14,791 nt of DNA, from positions 1-14,791 of the forward strand of contig WFTN01000548.1 of assembly GCA_015485455.1 (NCBI GenBank), in the 5' to 3' direction. This document shows, piece after piece, positions 1 through 7,882 of the stretch. The notes under the pieces were generated by a model. The model was not told where the DNA came from. It was given only the letters and a program-made list of their open reading frames with translations, and searched no databases. How positions within the stretch are numbered: the stretch's first letter is position 1; each line of letters begins with the position of its first letter. The stretch is from Planctomycetota bacterium (GTDB lineage: Bacteria; Planctomycetota; GCA-002687715; DRQF01). The translations under genes and the position numbers were made by a program.

Positions 1-1799
1 GGATAACGCAGGCGGTTAACCAAGGTGCCTCCATATTCATCCGTACGCTGGTTCGACAGAGGTGAGACGAAGCTTGAGAGCAAATAACCATGAGCCACAT
101 GGACTTCCACACAGTCAAAACCCGCTTCTTCACAGCGCTTTGCCGCCGCGACGAAATCGTTCTTGACTTGATCCATATCCTCGCGGGTCATCTCCTTGGG
201 GGGCGGCATGATACCGTCAAAGGAAATGGCACTGGGTCCGATGGTCTGCCAGCCCCCCTGTTCAATCGATAAGGGCGCTTCGTCCCGGTTCCATGAATGT
301 TGCATGGACCCTTTGCGCCCGGCGTGAGCCAACTGCATACCGATCTTGCTGGCTGATGATTGGTGGACGAAATCGACGATCCGCTTCCAGCCATGTGTTT
401 GCTCGTTGTTCCACATGCCAGCGCAACCTGGGCTAATGCGCCCATCAGGGCTCACATTCGTCATTTCCGTGAACACAAGGCCCGCTCCCCCCACAGCTCG
501 TGAGCCATAGTGAACCAGGTGCCAATCGTTCGGCATTCCATCAGTCGCCGAGTATTGACACATGGGGCTCACCACGATGCGATTGGCCAGGGTCATTTCT
601 CTCAATTTCAAGGGCGTAAACATGGGAGGAGGGTTCTCCCCCTCCGAAGTCTTCGAAGCTCCCACATCTTGGCGGTAGAAATCCCGGGTGCGAGCCACCA
701 ATTCAGGGTCTCGCAATTCGAGATTGTCGTAGGTAATGGCCTTCGACCGTGTCATCAGATTGAAGCAGAATTGCACTGGGTCCTGCTTCATGTAACGAGC
801 AGTATTTTCGAACCATTCCAAGCTGGTTTGAGCTGCCTTTTGAAGTTTGAGGACATCAACCCAGCGTTCATCTTCGTAATGGCGCAATGCCTTGGGGACA
901 TCATCCCAGCCTACTTGCTTGAAAGCTTCCACCAAAGCAATGGCGCTCTCCATGGCAAGTTTCGTGCCAGAGCCGATGGAGTAGTGGGCCGTGCATGCGG
1001 AGTCGCCTAAGAGAACAATGTTGTCCTTGATCCAGGTTTCATTGCGAACCGTGGGAAAGGTGCGCCAAATAGATCGATTGTTCAAAAGTTTGTGGCCCTG
1101 CAAATCATCAGCGAAAAGATCTTCGAAGTAAGCGACAGTTTCCGCTTCGCTCACACGATCCAAGCCCGCTTTCTGCCAAACTTCTTCGCGACATTCGACA
1201 ATGAACGTCCCCAAACCCTCCTCAAATGGATAGGCGTGGACCTGAAAAAGACCATGCTCATTTTCTTTGAAGATGAAGGTGAATGCATCCAGCGGTTTGT
1301 CCGTTCCCAACCAGGTGAACTTACATTTTCGCCAATCTAAAGATGGCTTGAAGGTGTCGGCAAACTGTTCTCGAATTTTTGAGTTGACCCCATCAGCGGC
1401 GATGATCAAGTCGTAGTCTGCCAATGTCGCGATGTCGTCGACGCGGGTTTCGAAGTGGATGGTGATGCCCAACTCGATGCACCGGTCCTGAAATATTTTG
1501 AGCAAGCGCTTTCGGCTCATGCCACAGAAACCGTGACCTGTCGATTTTATGCAGGTCCCGCCGAAATAGGTGTCGATTTCCTTCCAGTAGATAAACTGCT
1601 CGATGATTTCGTCGTGGCTCTTCTTGTCGTGGGGTTCGAAATTCCCCAGAGTTTCATCGGAAAATACCACACCCCAGCCGAATGTATCGTCCGCACGATT
1701 CTGCTCATAGACGACGATGTCGGCCTCGGGGAATGATCGTTTCAGAAGGATAGAAGTGTATAGGCCGCCGGGGCCCCCGCCAATCGATGCGATGCGCAT
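1..1799 (-). CDS. Bifunctional FAD monooxygenase / Old Yellow Enzyme reductase acting on an aromatic acyl-CoA (partial, C-terminus off window)
   Basis: Reading on the minus strand from ATG at 1799, 599 codons are open to the window edge. Residues 1-390 are a class A flavin monooxygenase: dinucleotide-binding GGGPGG at 7-12, a DG motif at 136-137 (IIAADGVNSK) and the FAD-ribose GD motif at 265-266 (LLGDSACTAHYS). From residue 393 (MFTPLKLREM) an Old Yellow Enzyme (FMN, NAD(P)H) domain begins, with a YqjM-like active-site Cys at 414 (SPMCQYS), the substrate-binding His pair H567/H570 (HVAHGY) and the SNQRTDEYGG signature at the edge. This order is that of 2-aminobenzoyl-CoA monooxygenase/reductase and of proteins annotated as bifunctional salicylyl-CoA 5-hydroxylase, about 770 residues, so roughly 170-180 residues are missing. 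Such enzymes hydroxylate, and may then reduce, the ring of an aryl-CoA thioester in the cytoplasm. The start is supported by AAGGAG at 1805-1810. The exact substrate cannot be read from the sequence, and no CoA ligase or ring-cleavage gene is in view. Confidence 0.9.
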   Translation of the reverse strand, partial: MRIASIGGGPGGLYTSILLKRSFPEADIVVYEQNRADDTFGWGVVFSDETLGNFEPHDKKSHDEIIEQFIYWKEIDTYFGGTCIKSTGHGFCGMSRKRLLKIFQDRCIELGITIHFETRVDDIATLADYDLIIAADGVNSKIREQFADTFKPSLDWRKCKFTWLGTDKPLDAFTFIFKENEHGLFQVHAYPFEEGLGTFIVECREEVWQKAGLDRVSEAETVAYFEDLFADDLQGHKLLNNRSIWRTFPTVRNETWIKDNIVLLGDSACTAHYSIGSGTKLAMESAIALVEAFKQVGWDDVPKALRHYEDERWVDVLKLQKAAQTSLEWFENTARYMKQDPVQFCFNLMTRSKAITYDNLELRDPELVARTRDFYRQDVGASKTSEGENPPPMFTPLKLREMTLANRIVVSPMCQYSATDGMPNDWHLVHYGSRAVGGAGLVFTEMTNVSPDGRISPGCAGMWNNEQTHGWKRIVDFVHQSSASKIGMQLAHAGRKGSMQHSWNRDEAPLSIEQGGWQTIGPSAISFDGIMPPPKEMTREDMDQVKNDFVAAAKRCEEAGFDCVEVHVAHGYLLSSFVSPLSNQRTDEYGGTLVNRLRY

Positions 1800-1825
1800 T
1801 TTATCTCCTTTTACGTGAACAAGAG

Positions 1826-1854
1826 ACGATAAACGTCACGTTCAAATGAGGCAA
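1826..1854 (-). promoter_or_regulatory. Candidate sigma-70 promoter of the flavoprotein gene
   Basis: On the minus strand TTGCCT (1849-1854) and TATCGT (1826-1831) are separated by exactly 17 bases, each matching 4 of 6 consensus bases. The implied transcript would start near 1819, about 20 bases before the ATG, leaving room for the Shine-Dalgarno. An imperfect operator-like inverted repeat, TGAAC (1816-1820) and GTTCA (1840-1844), brackets the -10 box. Together with the 127-base gap after tex this suggests separate, possibly regulated transcription. The assignment is by eye only. Confidence 0.35.
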
Positions 1855-1926
1855 CGGTGACAGCCCAATCGTTTGCTTTTCTCAAAGAATTATTTCGATG
1901 GCCTTCGCTTACTAAAAGGTTTGTGA

Positions 1927-4089
1927 TCAGAAACGTTCGTGACGCTCCCCAGACCCAATGGCATGTTTAAGGGTCAAGGCGATGCGTTTGCGCTCTGTAT
2001 CTACAGAAAGAACCTTTGTTCTGACGGTTTGTCCCAGACTCACCACATCGTGGGGGTTTTGGATATGACGGCTGGACATTTCGGAAATGTGAACCAATCC
2101 GTCTGTATCCAAGCCGATGTCGATGAAGGCACCGAACTCAGTCACATTGCTCACCGTGCCCTGAAGCGTCATGCCAATGGTGAGGTCTGTGATTCTGCGA
2201 ACGTCCGGAGCAAATTCAGCAATCTCGAATTTCGAACGGGGGTCTCGCCCAGGCTCCGCAAGCTCCGCTAAAATATCGTCGAGGGTTTCTTGGCCGCAAC
2301 CGGTGGAATGTAACTTTTGGCGTTCGTCGGTGGAGAGGATGATGGTTTGCCCCAATAGACTTTCCGTTGGGCTCTCTTGATTCTTGGCAATGGCCCGCAC
2401 GATGCCGTAACTCTCAGGGTGAATCCCGGTTGAATCTAAACACTCGCTGCCTCCACGAATTCTCAGGAAACCTGCACATTGGATGAAGGTGTTTTCGCCA
2501 ATTCCCTTAACTGGGAGAAGGCTCTCGCGGGAGGAAAAGGCCCCGTTCTTCTCTCGATGGGCGACGATTGACTTGGCTACTCTCCGGTCTAAACCGGAGA
2601 CATGCCGGAGCAGTTCGGCACTGGCCGTGTTCAAGTCGACGCCCACGCAGTTCACGCAACTTTCGATTTCTGCATCGAGAGCCCGCAGTAGATCACCTTC
2701 ATCTAAGTCATGTTGATATTGGCCTATGCCCAAAGAGCGTGGTTCAATTTTTACCAATTCTGCCAGGGGATCTTGCAATCGCCGGGCAATGCTGACGGCT
2801 CCACGAAGGCTTATGTCTAAGTCTGGCAAGTCTTCAACTGCCAATTTACTGGCCGAATAAACCGAGGCCCCAGCTTCGCTGACCCGCACCACATCCACTT
2901 TGGCGAAGGGCAATATGTGTTCCTGGAGGAAGATGAGAGATTCTCTTGATCCTTGGCCATTACCCAAGGCAATGAGTTCAACTTTGTGGTCCTGAATCAA
3001 ACGGAGCAACGATGTCTTGGCGCGCTCTTCATCGGATCGCGGGGGTGTTGGGTAGATGATGTCAGTAGCCACCACAAGGCTGTCCTGGTTGATGACGGCA
3101 ATCTTGCATCCGGCACGGAAACCAGGGTCGACAGCTAAGATGTTCCGAGCACCCGCTGGTGCCGCCAAGAGGAGGTCGCGCAAATTCTTACTGAAAACCT
3201 GGACTGCTTGTTTGGCGGCACTTTCCTTTTTCTCTCGCACCAATTCTCTTGCTGCAGCGGGTGCCAAGTGTCGGGTCAAAGCTTCTTCCACGGCGCTCTT
3301 GAGATCAGGCCATTGCATTTGATTTGAGCTCGAGAATACCAGCCGAGCAATGATGCCTAAGAGGGAGGATTTTTCGTAGTCAAAGCGCCAAGTCAGAGCT
3401 TTGGCTGACTCACCTCTGAGAATCGCTAAGAATCGGTGGCCGGAGATGCGCGTCCATGGGGCACTGTGATCATAGAAATCTTCGAAGCGTCGATCTTCTC
3501 CGGTGTACCCGCGCTTTTTCTTGACCTTGAAGAATGACTCTCCCAAGTATTTCTTGGTGGCATGCTTGGCTGCGGCCTGTTGGGAGAAGCGTTCGGCAAT
3601 GATGTAAATCGCACCTTGTATTGCTGCTGTTGTGTCGCCAATTCCTTTGGCTGGATCGACGAAAGGTTTGGCCAACTCGATGGCCTTTTTGGTTCTCTTG
3701 TTGGAGTAGAACTCTTTGGCCAGGGGTTCCAATCCAGCAACTCGGGCCATGTCGGCTCGGGTTTGGCGACTACTCTTGAATGGACGATAGAGTTCTTCTA
3801 ATGCTCCCAAGGATGAGGCGCCAAGAATGGCCTTTTCTAAGGGCTTGGTGAGTTTCTTTTTCTCTTCCAAAACGTCCAGGATCTTCTGGCGTCGTTTTTC
3901 TAACTGCTGAAACTTCTCGGCACTGTCCGCCACATCTCTGAGGGCAAGTTCGTCAATGCCCCGGATCATCTCTTTGCGATACCGGGCCACGAATGGCAAG
4001 CTATTGCCATCCTCCATGAGGCTGAGTGCATTGGCGACAGAGGCCTCCGGGAGCTTGAGTGCTTGAGCAATGGTTTTGGCAGCGTTCAT
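1927..4089 (-). CDS. tex: Tex family RNA-binding transcription accessory protein
   Basis: A 720-residue full-length Tex protein. The N-terminal helical region (about 1-310) has the typical SLPFVARYRKE and ALEELYRPFK segments. A YqgF/RNase H-like domain starts near 316 (ILAVDPGFRAGCKIAVI). Then come GIGQYQHDLDE (454-464), helix-hairpin-helix repeats around 485-545 (NTASAELLRHVSGL), HPESY (557-561), DDILAELAEPGRDPR (604-618), and a C-terminal S1 RNA-binding domain at about 638-708 (GTVSNVTEFGAFIDIG). Tex is a cytoplasmic nucleic-acid-binding protein linked to transcription and ribosome or RNA quality control, and is related to eukaryotic Spt6. The ATG at 4087-4089 overlaps the TGA of the upstream IMPACT gene (ATGA). 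No Shine-Dalgarno is visible, so translation probably depends on coupling. No key segment is missing. Confidence 0.97.
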   Translation of the reverse strand: MNAAKTIAQALKLPEASVANALSLMEDGNSLPFVARYRKEMIRGIDELALRDVADSAEKFQQLEKRRQKILDVLEEKKKLTKPLEKAILGASSLGALEELYRPFKSSRQTRADMARVAGLEPLAKEFYSNKRTKKAIELAKPFVDPAKGIGDTTAAIQGAIYIIAERFSQQAAAKHATKKYLGESFFKVKKKRGYTGEDRRFEDFYDHSAPWTRISGHRFLAILRGESAKALTWRFDYEKSSLLGIIARLVFSSSNQMQWPDLKSAVEEALTRHLAPAAARELVREKKESAAKQAVQVFSKNLRDLLLAAPAGARNILAVDPGFRAGCKIAVINQDSLVVATDIIYPTPPRSDEERAKTSLLRLIQDHKVELIALGNGQGSRESLIFLQEHILPFAKVDVVRVSEAGASVYSASKLAVEDLPDLDISLRGAVSIARRLQDPLAELVKIEPRSLGIGQYQHDLDEGDLLRALDAEIESCVNCVGVDLNTASAELLRHVSGLDRRVAKSIVAHREKNGAFSSRESLLPVKGIGENTFIQCAGFLRIRGGSECLDSTGIHPESYGIVRAIAKNQESPTESLLGQTIILSTDERQKLHSTGCGQETLDDILAELAEPGRDPRSKFEIAEFAPDVRRITDLTIGMTLQGTVSNVTEFGAFIDIGLDTDGLVHISEMSSRHIQNPHDVVSLGQTVRTKVLSVDTERKRIALTLKHAIGSGERHERF

Positions 4090-4736
4090 TCTAAGGTGTC
4101 CAATAGGTGTGTCTTGACACGAGCAGCAGATGCTTCTCGAATTCCAGAAATAAGTCCCTGGCTATGGCTTCTTGCCGTTGTGACCGTAAATTTGGCTCGA
4201 TCGCCGAATTCCCGGGAAATCCCGCGAATCTCATTCATCCTTTGGGCAAGAAAAGACTCGAGACATCCAACGTCTTCATAACTCGCTTCCAAAACGATTT
4301 GATCTTCGATCCAAATGGTCTCTCGGGGGGTGGCTAAGAGGGCTTCCCGAGCAGTTTCGCCGTAGGCCTTGATCAATCCCCCCGTTCCCAATTTGGTGCC
4401 CCCGAAGTAGCGGGTTACCACAACGATGAGGCCACAAAGCCCGGAAGCACGAATAGCTTGGGCAATTGGTGCACCGGCTGTTTGCGATGGCTCACCGTCA
4501 TCGTCAAAGCGTTCAATGGGTTGGTCTACCGGCGGTAAGAGGTAGGCTGAGCAATGGTGGGTGGCACTATGGTAGTTCTTCTTGACCTCGTGGAGTTTCA
4601 ATCTTGCTTCGTCTACAGAACGTGCAGCAAAGCTCTGGCCCAAGAATCTCGAGCCCTTGGCTTTATGTTCGACTTCTGGCCCGTCTAAGGCTGCCAGCCA
4701 AGTGTCTGAGGCGCTATTTATCGTGCGATCGTCCAT
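4086..4736 (-). CDS. IMPACT/YigZ family protein (UPF0029 with C-terminal DUF1949)
   Basis: With start ATG at 4736 this is a 216-residue protein, the usual YigZ length. The UPF0029 core runs from KGSRFLGQ (about 27-34) through YHSATHHCSAYL (55-66) and DDDGEPSQTAGAPI (78-91) to TRYFGGTKLGTGGL (108-121). A DUF1949-like ferredoxin-fold domain follows from about 145 to the end. Homologues are the eukaryotic IMPACT regulator of GCN2 and the bacterial YigZ/YvyE proteins; ribosome association has been proposed but the biochemical role is unsettled. The reading frame stays open up to 5054 but would then run over the start of the divergent hemB, and that extension has no family resemblance. ATGs at 4814, 4799 and 4796 are alternatives. 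None has a good Shine-Dalgarno. The stop overlaps the tex start by ATGA, so the two are probably co-translated. Confidence 0.9.
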   Translation of the reverse strand: MDDRTINSASDTWLAALDGPEVEHKAKGSRFLGQSFAARSVDEARLKLHEVKKNYHSATHHCSAYLLPPVDQPIERFDDDGEPSQTAGAPIAQAIRASGLCGLIVVVTRYFGGTKLGTGGLIKAYGETAREALLATPRETIWIEDQIVLEASYEDVGCLESFLAQRMNEIRGISREFGDRAKFTVTTARSHSQGLISGIREASAARVKTHLLDTLE

Positions 4737-4794
4737 AGATGGGTATGTTAGCCCGTCAAGCCCTCTATCACGAGGAGGTGATTCAGCAAATTTC

Positions 4795-4800
4795 ATCATA
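4795..4800 (-). promoter_or_regulatory. Candidate -10 box for the IMPACT-tex operon
   Basis: TATGAT on the minus strand (5 of 6 consensus bases) lies about 60 bases before the chosen IMPACT start. No convincing -35 is found at 16-18 bases. If it is used, the transcript would begin near 4788 and would exclude the alternative upstream ATGs, which agrees with the start at 4736. Weak evidence. Confidence 0.22.
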
Positions 4801-4862
4801 TTCCAAGTCGTCATGGCGATAGATCCAAAATGGGGGAAACAGAGGGGCCAGGTTGGAGCCTG

Positions 4863-4891
4863 TTGATTTTCTGCCCCCAGATTGCGATTCT
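4863..4891 (+). promoter_or_regulatory. Weak candidate promoter for hemB-htpG
   Basis: TTGATT at 4863-4868 is followed after 17 bases by GATTCT at 4886-4891. The -35 is fair and the -10 poor (3 of 6). This is the best spaced pair found by eye in the 187-base divergent region between the IMPACT gene and hemB, about 30 bases before the hemB Shine-Dalgarno. Confidence 0.2.
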
Positions 4892-4923
4892 GAGCGGACT
4901 TTGAACTCACTGGAGGCCCAAGC

Positions 4924-5940
4924 ATGAATTCCTCTTCGCTCAATGACAATATTCCCGGGTTTCCCAATCTTCCGATTCGGCCCCGACGCAATCGGCGTAA
5001 TAAGGCCATTCGAGCCTTGGTGCGGGAAACTAGGCTTTCTCCCGAGTCTTTCATTTTGCCAGTTTTTGTCGTGGACGGGGAAAATCAACGTATCCCTATT
5101 GCCGCAATGCCTGGCTGTTACCGGCTGTCCATCGACGAAACCGTAAAATTGGCAAAAGAGGCCCATGGATTGGGGATCTCCGGGATTGCCCCATTTCCAG
5201 CCCTGACTGACGACAAAAAGGACTCCATTGCCACAGAATCCACCAATCCTGATGGCCTCTATCAGCGCACCATTAAAGAATTGAAGTCGGCTCTGCCAGA
5301 GCTTCTGGTGATTTCAGATGTTGCTATGGACCCTTACTCCAGCGATGGTCATGATGGTCTGGTGGAGGATGGCCAGATTCTCAACGACGAGACCCTTGAG
5401 ATTTTAGCCTGTATGGCCGTGTCCCAAGCAGAGGCCGGGTCTGATATCGTGGCCCCATCTGACATGATGGACGGAAGGGTGGGGTATATCCGCGACGCTT
5501 TGGATCTCGATGGTTTCACGGATGTTGGTATTCTGTCCTATTCGGCCAAGTACGCTTCGGCATTCTACGGACCATTCCGGGACGCTTTGGACTCAGCGCC
5601 AAAAGCCGGAGATAAGAAGACCTATCAGATGGATCCGGCCAATGGGACGGAAGCTCTGCGGGAGGTCTTCTTGGATATCGAAGAGGGGGCAGATATGGTC
5701 ATGGTGAAACCCGGATTGCCTTACCTTGATGTTATTCGTCGTATCAAGGATGCGGTCGAAGTGCCCGTTGCTGCTTATCACGTCAGCGGGGAGTACGCGA
5801 TGATCAAGGCTGCCGCGGAAAAAGGTTGGTTAGATGGCAAGGCCGCCATGGTCGAGGCGCATATAGCCCTCAAGCGTGCCGGTGCCGACATGATTCTCAC
5901 ATATAGCGCCATAGACATGGCGAAGATTTTACAAGGTTAA
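4924..5940 (+). CDS. hemB: Delta-aminolevulinic acid dehydratase (porphobilinogen synthase)
   Basis: A 338-residue full-length HemB, which condenses two 5-aminolevulinate molecules to porphobilinogen in cytoplasmic tetrapyrrole synthesis. Both active-site lysines are present: K209 in LSYSAKYASAFYGPFR and the Schiff-base lysine K262 in VMVKPGLPYLD. The metal-site segment at 132-145 is DVAMDPYSSDGHDG: the cysteines of zinc-dependent enzymes are replaced by A134, D136 and D144, so this is the aspartate-rich, magnesium/potassium type. Other family blocks are PSDMMDGRVGYIR (178-190), the DKKTYQMDPAN stretch (230-240) and HVSGEYAMIKAA. The ATG at 4924 has GGAGG at 4912-4916 with 7 bases of spacing. 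htpG follows 16 bases after the stop, so the pair is likely an operon. It is divergent from the IMPACT-tex operon. Confidence 0.98.
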   Translation: MNSSSLNDNIPGFPNLPIRPRRNRRNKAIRALVRETRLSPESFILPVFVVDGENQRIPIAAMPGCYRLSIDETVKLAKEAHGLGISGIAPFPALTDDKKDSIATESTNPDGLYQRTIKELKSALPELLVISDVAMDPYSSDGHDGLVEDGQILNDETLEILACMAVSQAEAGSDIVAPSDMMDGRVGYIRDALDLDGFTDVGILSYSAKYASAFYGPFRDALDSAPKAGDKKTYQMDPANGTEALREVFLDIEEGADMVMVKPGLPYLDVIRRIKDAVEVPVAAYHVSGEYAMIKAAAEKGWLDGKAAMVEAHIALKRAGADMILTYSAIDMAKILQG

Positions 5941-5941
5941 C

Positions 5942-5947
5942 AGGAGG
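5942..5947 (+). promoter_or_regulatory. Strong Shine-Dalgarno of htpG
   Basis: AGGAGG sits 9 bases before the htpG ATG and begins 2 bases after the hemB TAA. The 16-base gap has no room for a promoter, so htpG should be read from the hemB transcript or from a promoter inside hemB, but with its own strong ribosome entry. Confidence 0.85.
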
Positions 5948-5956
5948 GACAAAATC

Positions 5957-7852
5957 ATGAGTGAAACACCAAAAGAATACAAATTTCAAGCCGAGGTCAA
6001 CCAGGTCCTGAGCATCGTTATCAATTCCCTTTATAGCCACAGGGAGGTTTTTCTGCGTGAGTTGATCTCGAACGCAGCAGACGCTATCGACAAACTCAGT
6101 TTCCAGTCGTTGACCAATCACGACCTCATCCAAGATGATGATGAATTGGAAATCAAGATTCGTGCAGACAAAGACTCGTCAACAATCACGATTCGTGACA
6201 ATGGCTTGGGTATGACCAAGGACGATTTGATCGAGAATCTGGGTACCATCGCTCATTCCGGATCGAAGCGCTTTTTGGAAGCCTTGGAGCAACAAGGAAA
6301 GGGCAAAGACTCTGTTGATCTGATTGGGCAGTTTGGCGTTGGCTTCTACAGCTCTTTTTTGGTTGCTGATCGAGTTGAAGTGACGAGTCGTGCTGCCGGT
6401 TCTGATGAGGTCTGGCGCTGGAGTTCCACGGCGGATAGTGGGTTTACTGTCGAGCAAGTCGAATCTGATTTCCCACGGGGGACCGAACTTAAGCTCTTTA
6501 TTGCTGACGAGCACAAGGAGTACTTGGAAGAAGCGCGGCTTCGTCACTTAGTGCAGCGGTATTCTGACTACGTCAGCCATCCCATCAAACTGCGAACCAC
6601 CAAGCAGGTCGGTGAAGACGCCGCTGAAGTCAATTGGGAAATGATCAATAAGGCCGGAGCTCTGTGGAAGCGTCCCAAGAGCGACATTGATGACGAACAG
6701 TATAATGAGTTCTACAAGCATCTCACTAACGACTGGGAAGCGCCCATGGCCAGGGCTCACTTCACCATTGAAGGGAGCCAGCTTTTTACTGGTCTTGTCT
6801 TCATTCCGACGAATCCGCCCTTTGACTTGTTTGACCGCGATCAAAAACACGGTGTTCGTCTCTATGTGAAGCGGGTGTTCATCATGGACGACTGTGAATC
6901 TCTACTTCCAGTTTGGCTCCGTTTCGTTCGTGGCATCGTCGATTCAGACGATCTCCCTTTGAACGTCTCCCGTGAAGTCTTGCAAGATGACAAGATGGTT
7001 CGCGTCATCAAGAAAGGCGTGACTAAGAAAGTCTTGGACGTTATCGAGCAATTGGCCAGTGATGATGCTGATGCTTACCAGAAGTTCTGGGGTAACTATG
7101 GAAGTGTGCTCAAGGAAGGGATTCACTTTGACTCCGATTTCCGCGATCGCTTAGCCAAGCTTCTTCGCTTCGCCAGCACGAAGTCTGAGTACACCAGTTT
7201 AGATGAATACATCGAACGGATGCCAGAAGACCAATCCGAAATCTACTACGTCATTGGCCCAACGCAGAACGCCGTTGAGGGAAGTCCCCACATCGAGGCT
7301 CTGAAAAAACGAGGATTCGAAGTCCTTTATATGGTTGACCCCATCGATGAATGGGCTGTGGAAGCGCTCGCCTCCTATGAGGACAAGAAATTCGTTTCTG
7401 CCATGCGCGCCGATCTCGATCTGAACAAAGAAGAGTCAGAGGACGACAAAAAAGAACGGGAAGTTCGTGATGAGGGCATGAAGCCCTTGGTCGAAAAAAT
7501 CGAATCAAGCCTGGCTGATTTGGTGAGCGAAGTTCGTGTTTCAGATCGGCTGACAGACTCACCTGTTTGCTTGGTGGTCCCAGAAGGCGGAGTTCATGCC
7601 CACATCGAACGTCTTCTGCGAGCGCAAAATAAGTCGATGCCAGTGGCCAAGAGAATCCTCGAAATTAACCCGGACCACCCTGTCATCAAAAAGCTCGGTC
7701 GCATGTGTGATGTGGAAGATGAAGCTCCGAAACTCGGTGAGTGGATTTTCCTACTTTATGATCAGGCTTGTTTGGCTGAAGGAAGCCCGATTGCAGACCC
7801 ACCCAGTTTCGCTAAACGCATGAGCAAATTGATGGGTGACGCTTTGGCCTAA
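5957..7852 (+). CDS. htpG: Molecular chaperone HtpG (bacterial Hsp90)
   Basis: A 631-residue full-length HtpG, an ATP-driven homodimeric cytoplasmic chaperone. The N-terminal GHKL ATPase domain shows RELISNAADAIDKL (34-47, with catalytic-position E35 and Mg-binding-position N39), DNGLGM (81-86), GTIAHSG (96-102) and the lid/glycine-rich GQFGVGFYSSF (124-134). The middle domain contains RGIVDSDDLPLNVSREVLQ. The C-terminal dimerisation domain ends near residue 631 with no MEEVD tail, as expected for bacteria. It lies 16 bases behind hemB on the same strand with its own AGGAGG. No heat-shock promoter is visible in the gap. Nothing is truncated. Confidence 0.98.
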   Translation: MSETPKEYKFQAEVNQVLSIVINSLYSHREVFLRELISNAADAIDKLSFQSLTNHDLIQDDDELEIKIRADKDSSTITIRDNGLGMTKDDLIENLGTIAHSGSKRFLEALEQQGKGKDSVDLIGQFGVGFYSSFLVADRVEVTSRAAGSDEVWRWSSTADSGFTVEQVESDFPRGTELKLFIADEHKEYLEEARLRHLVQRYSDYVSHPIKLRTTKQVGEDAAEVNWEMINKAGALWKRPKSDIDDEQYNEFYKHLTNDWEAPMARAHFTIEGSQLFTGLVFIPTNPPFDLFDRDQKHGVRLYVKRVFIMDDCESLLPVWLRFVRGIVDSDDLPLNVSREVLQDDKMVRVIKKGVTKKVLDVIEQLASDDADAYQKFWGNYGSVLKEGIHFDSDFRDRLAKLLRFASTKSEYTSLDEYIERMPEDQSEIYYVIGPTQNAVEGSPHIEALKKRGFEVLYMVDPIDEWAVEALASYEDKKFVSAMRADLDLNKEESEDDKKEREVRDEGMKPLVEKIESSLADLVSEVRVSDRLTDSPVCLVVPEGGVHAHIERLLRAQNKSMPVAKRILEINPDHPVIKKLGRMCDVEDEAPKLGEWIFLLYDQACLAEGSPIADPPSFAKRMSKLMGDALA

Positions 7853-7882
7853 ATTTGTCGCAAGATTCGCCTTTCAATCAGC

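Noticed and set aside
510..1010. 166-codon open frame on the plus strand
   Set aside because: It lies wholly inside the flavoprotein gene on the other strand, has no recognisable domain, and its codons are the complement of conserved monooxygenase/OYE sequence.
4773..4782. Very strong Shine-Dalgarno-like AGGAGGTGAT on the plus strand
   Set aside because: No ATG, GTG or TTG occurs at a workable distance downstream and no coding frame follows; on the minus strand it only resembles the 16S rRNA tail by chance.
4737..5054. N-terminal extension of about 106 residues on the IMPACT protein
   Set aside because: The segment overlaps the start of hemB and its promoter region, has no family similarity and would make the protein half again as long as usual.
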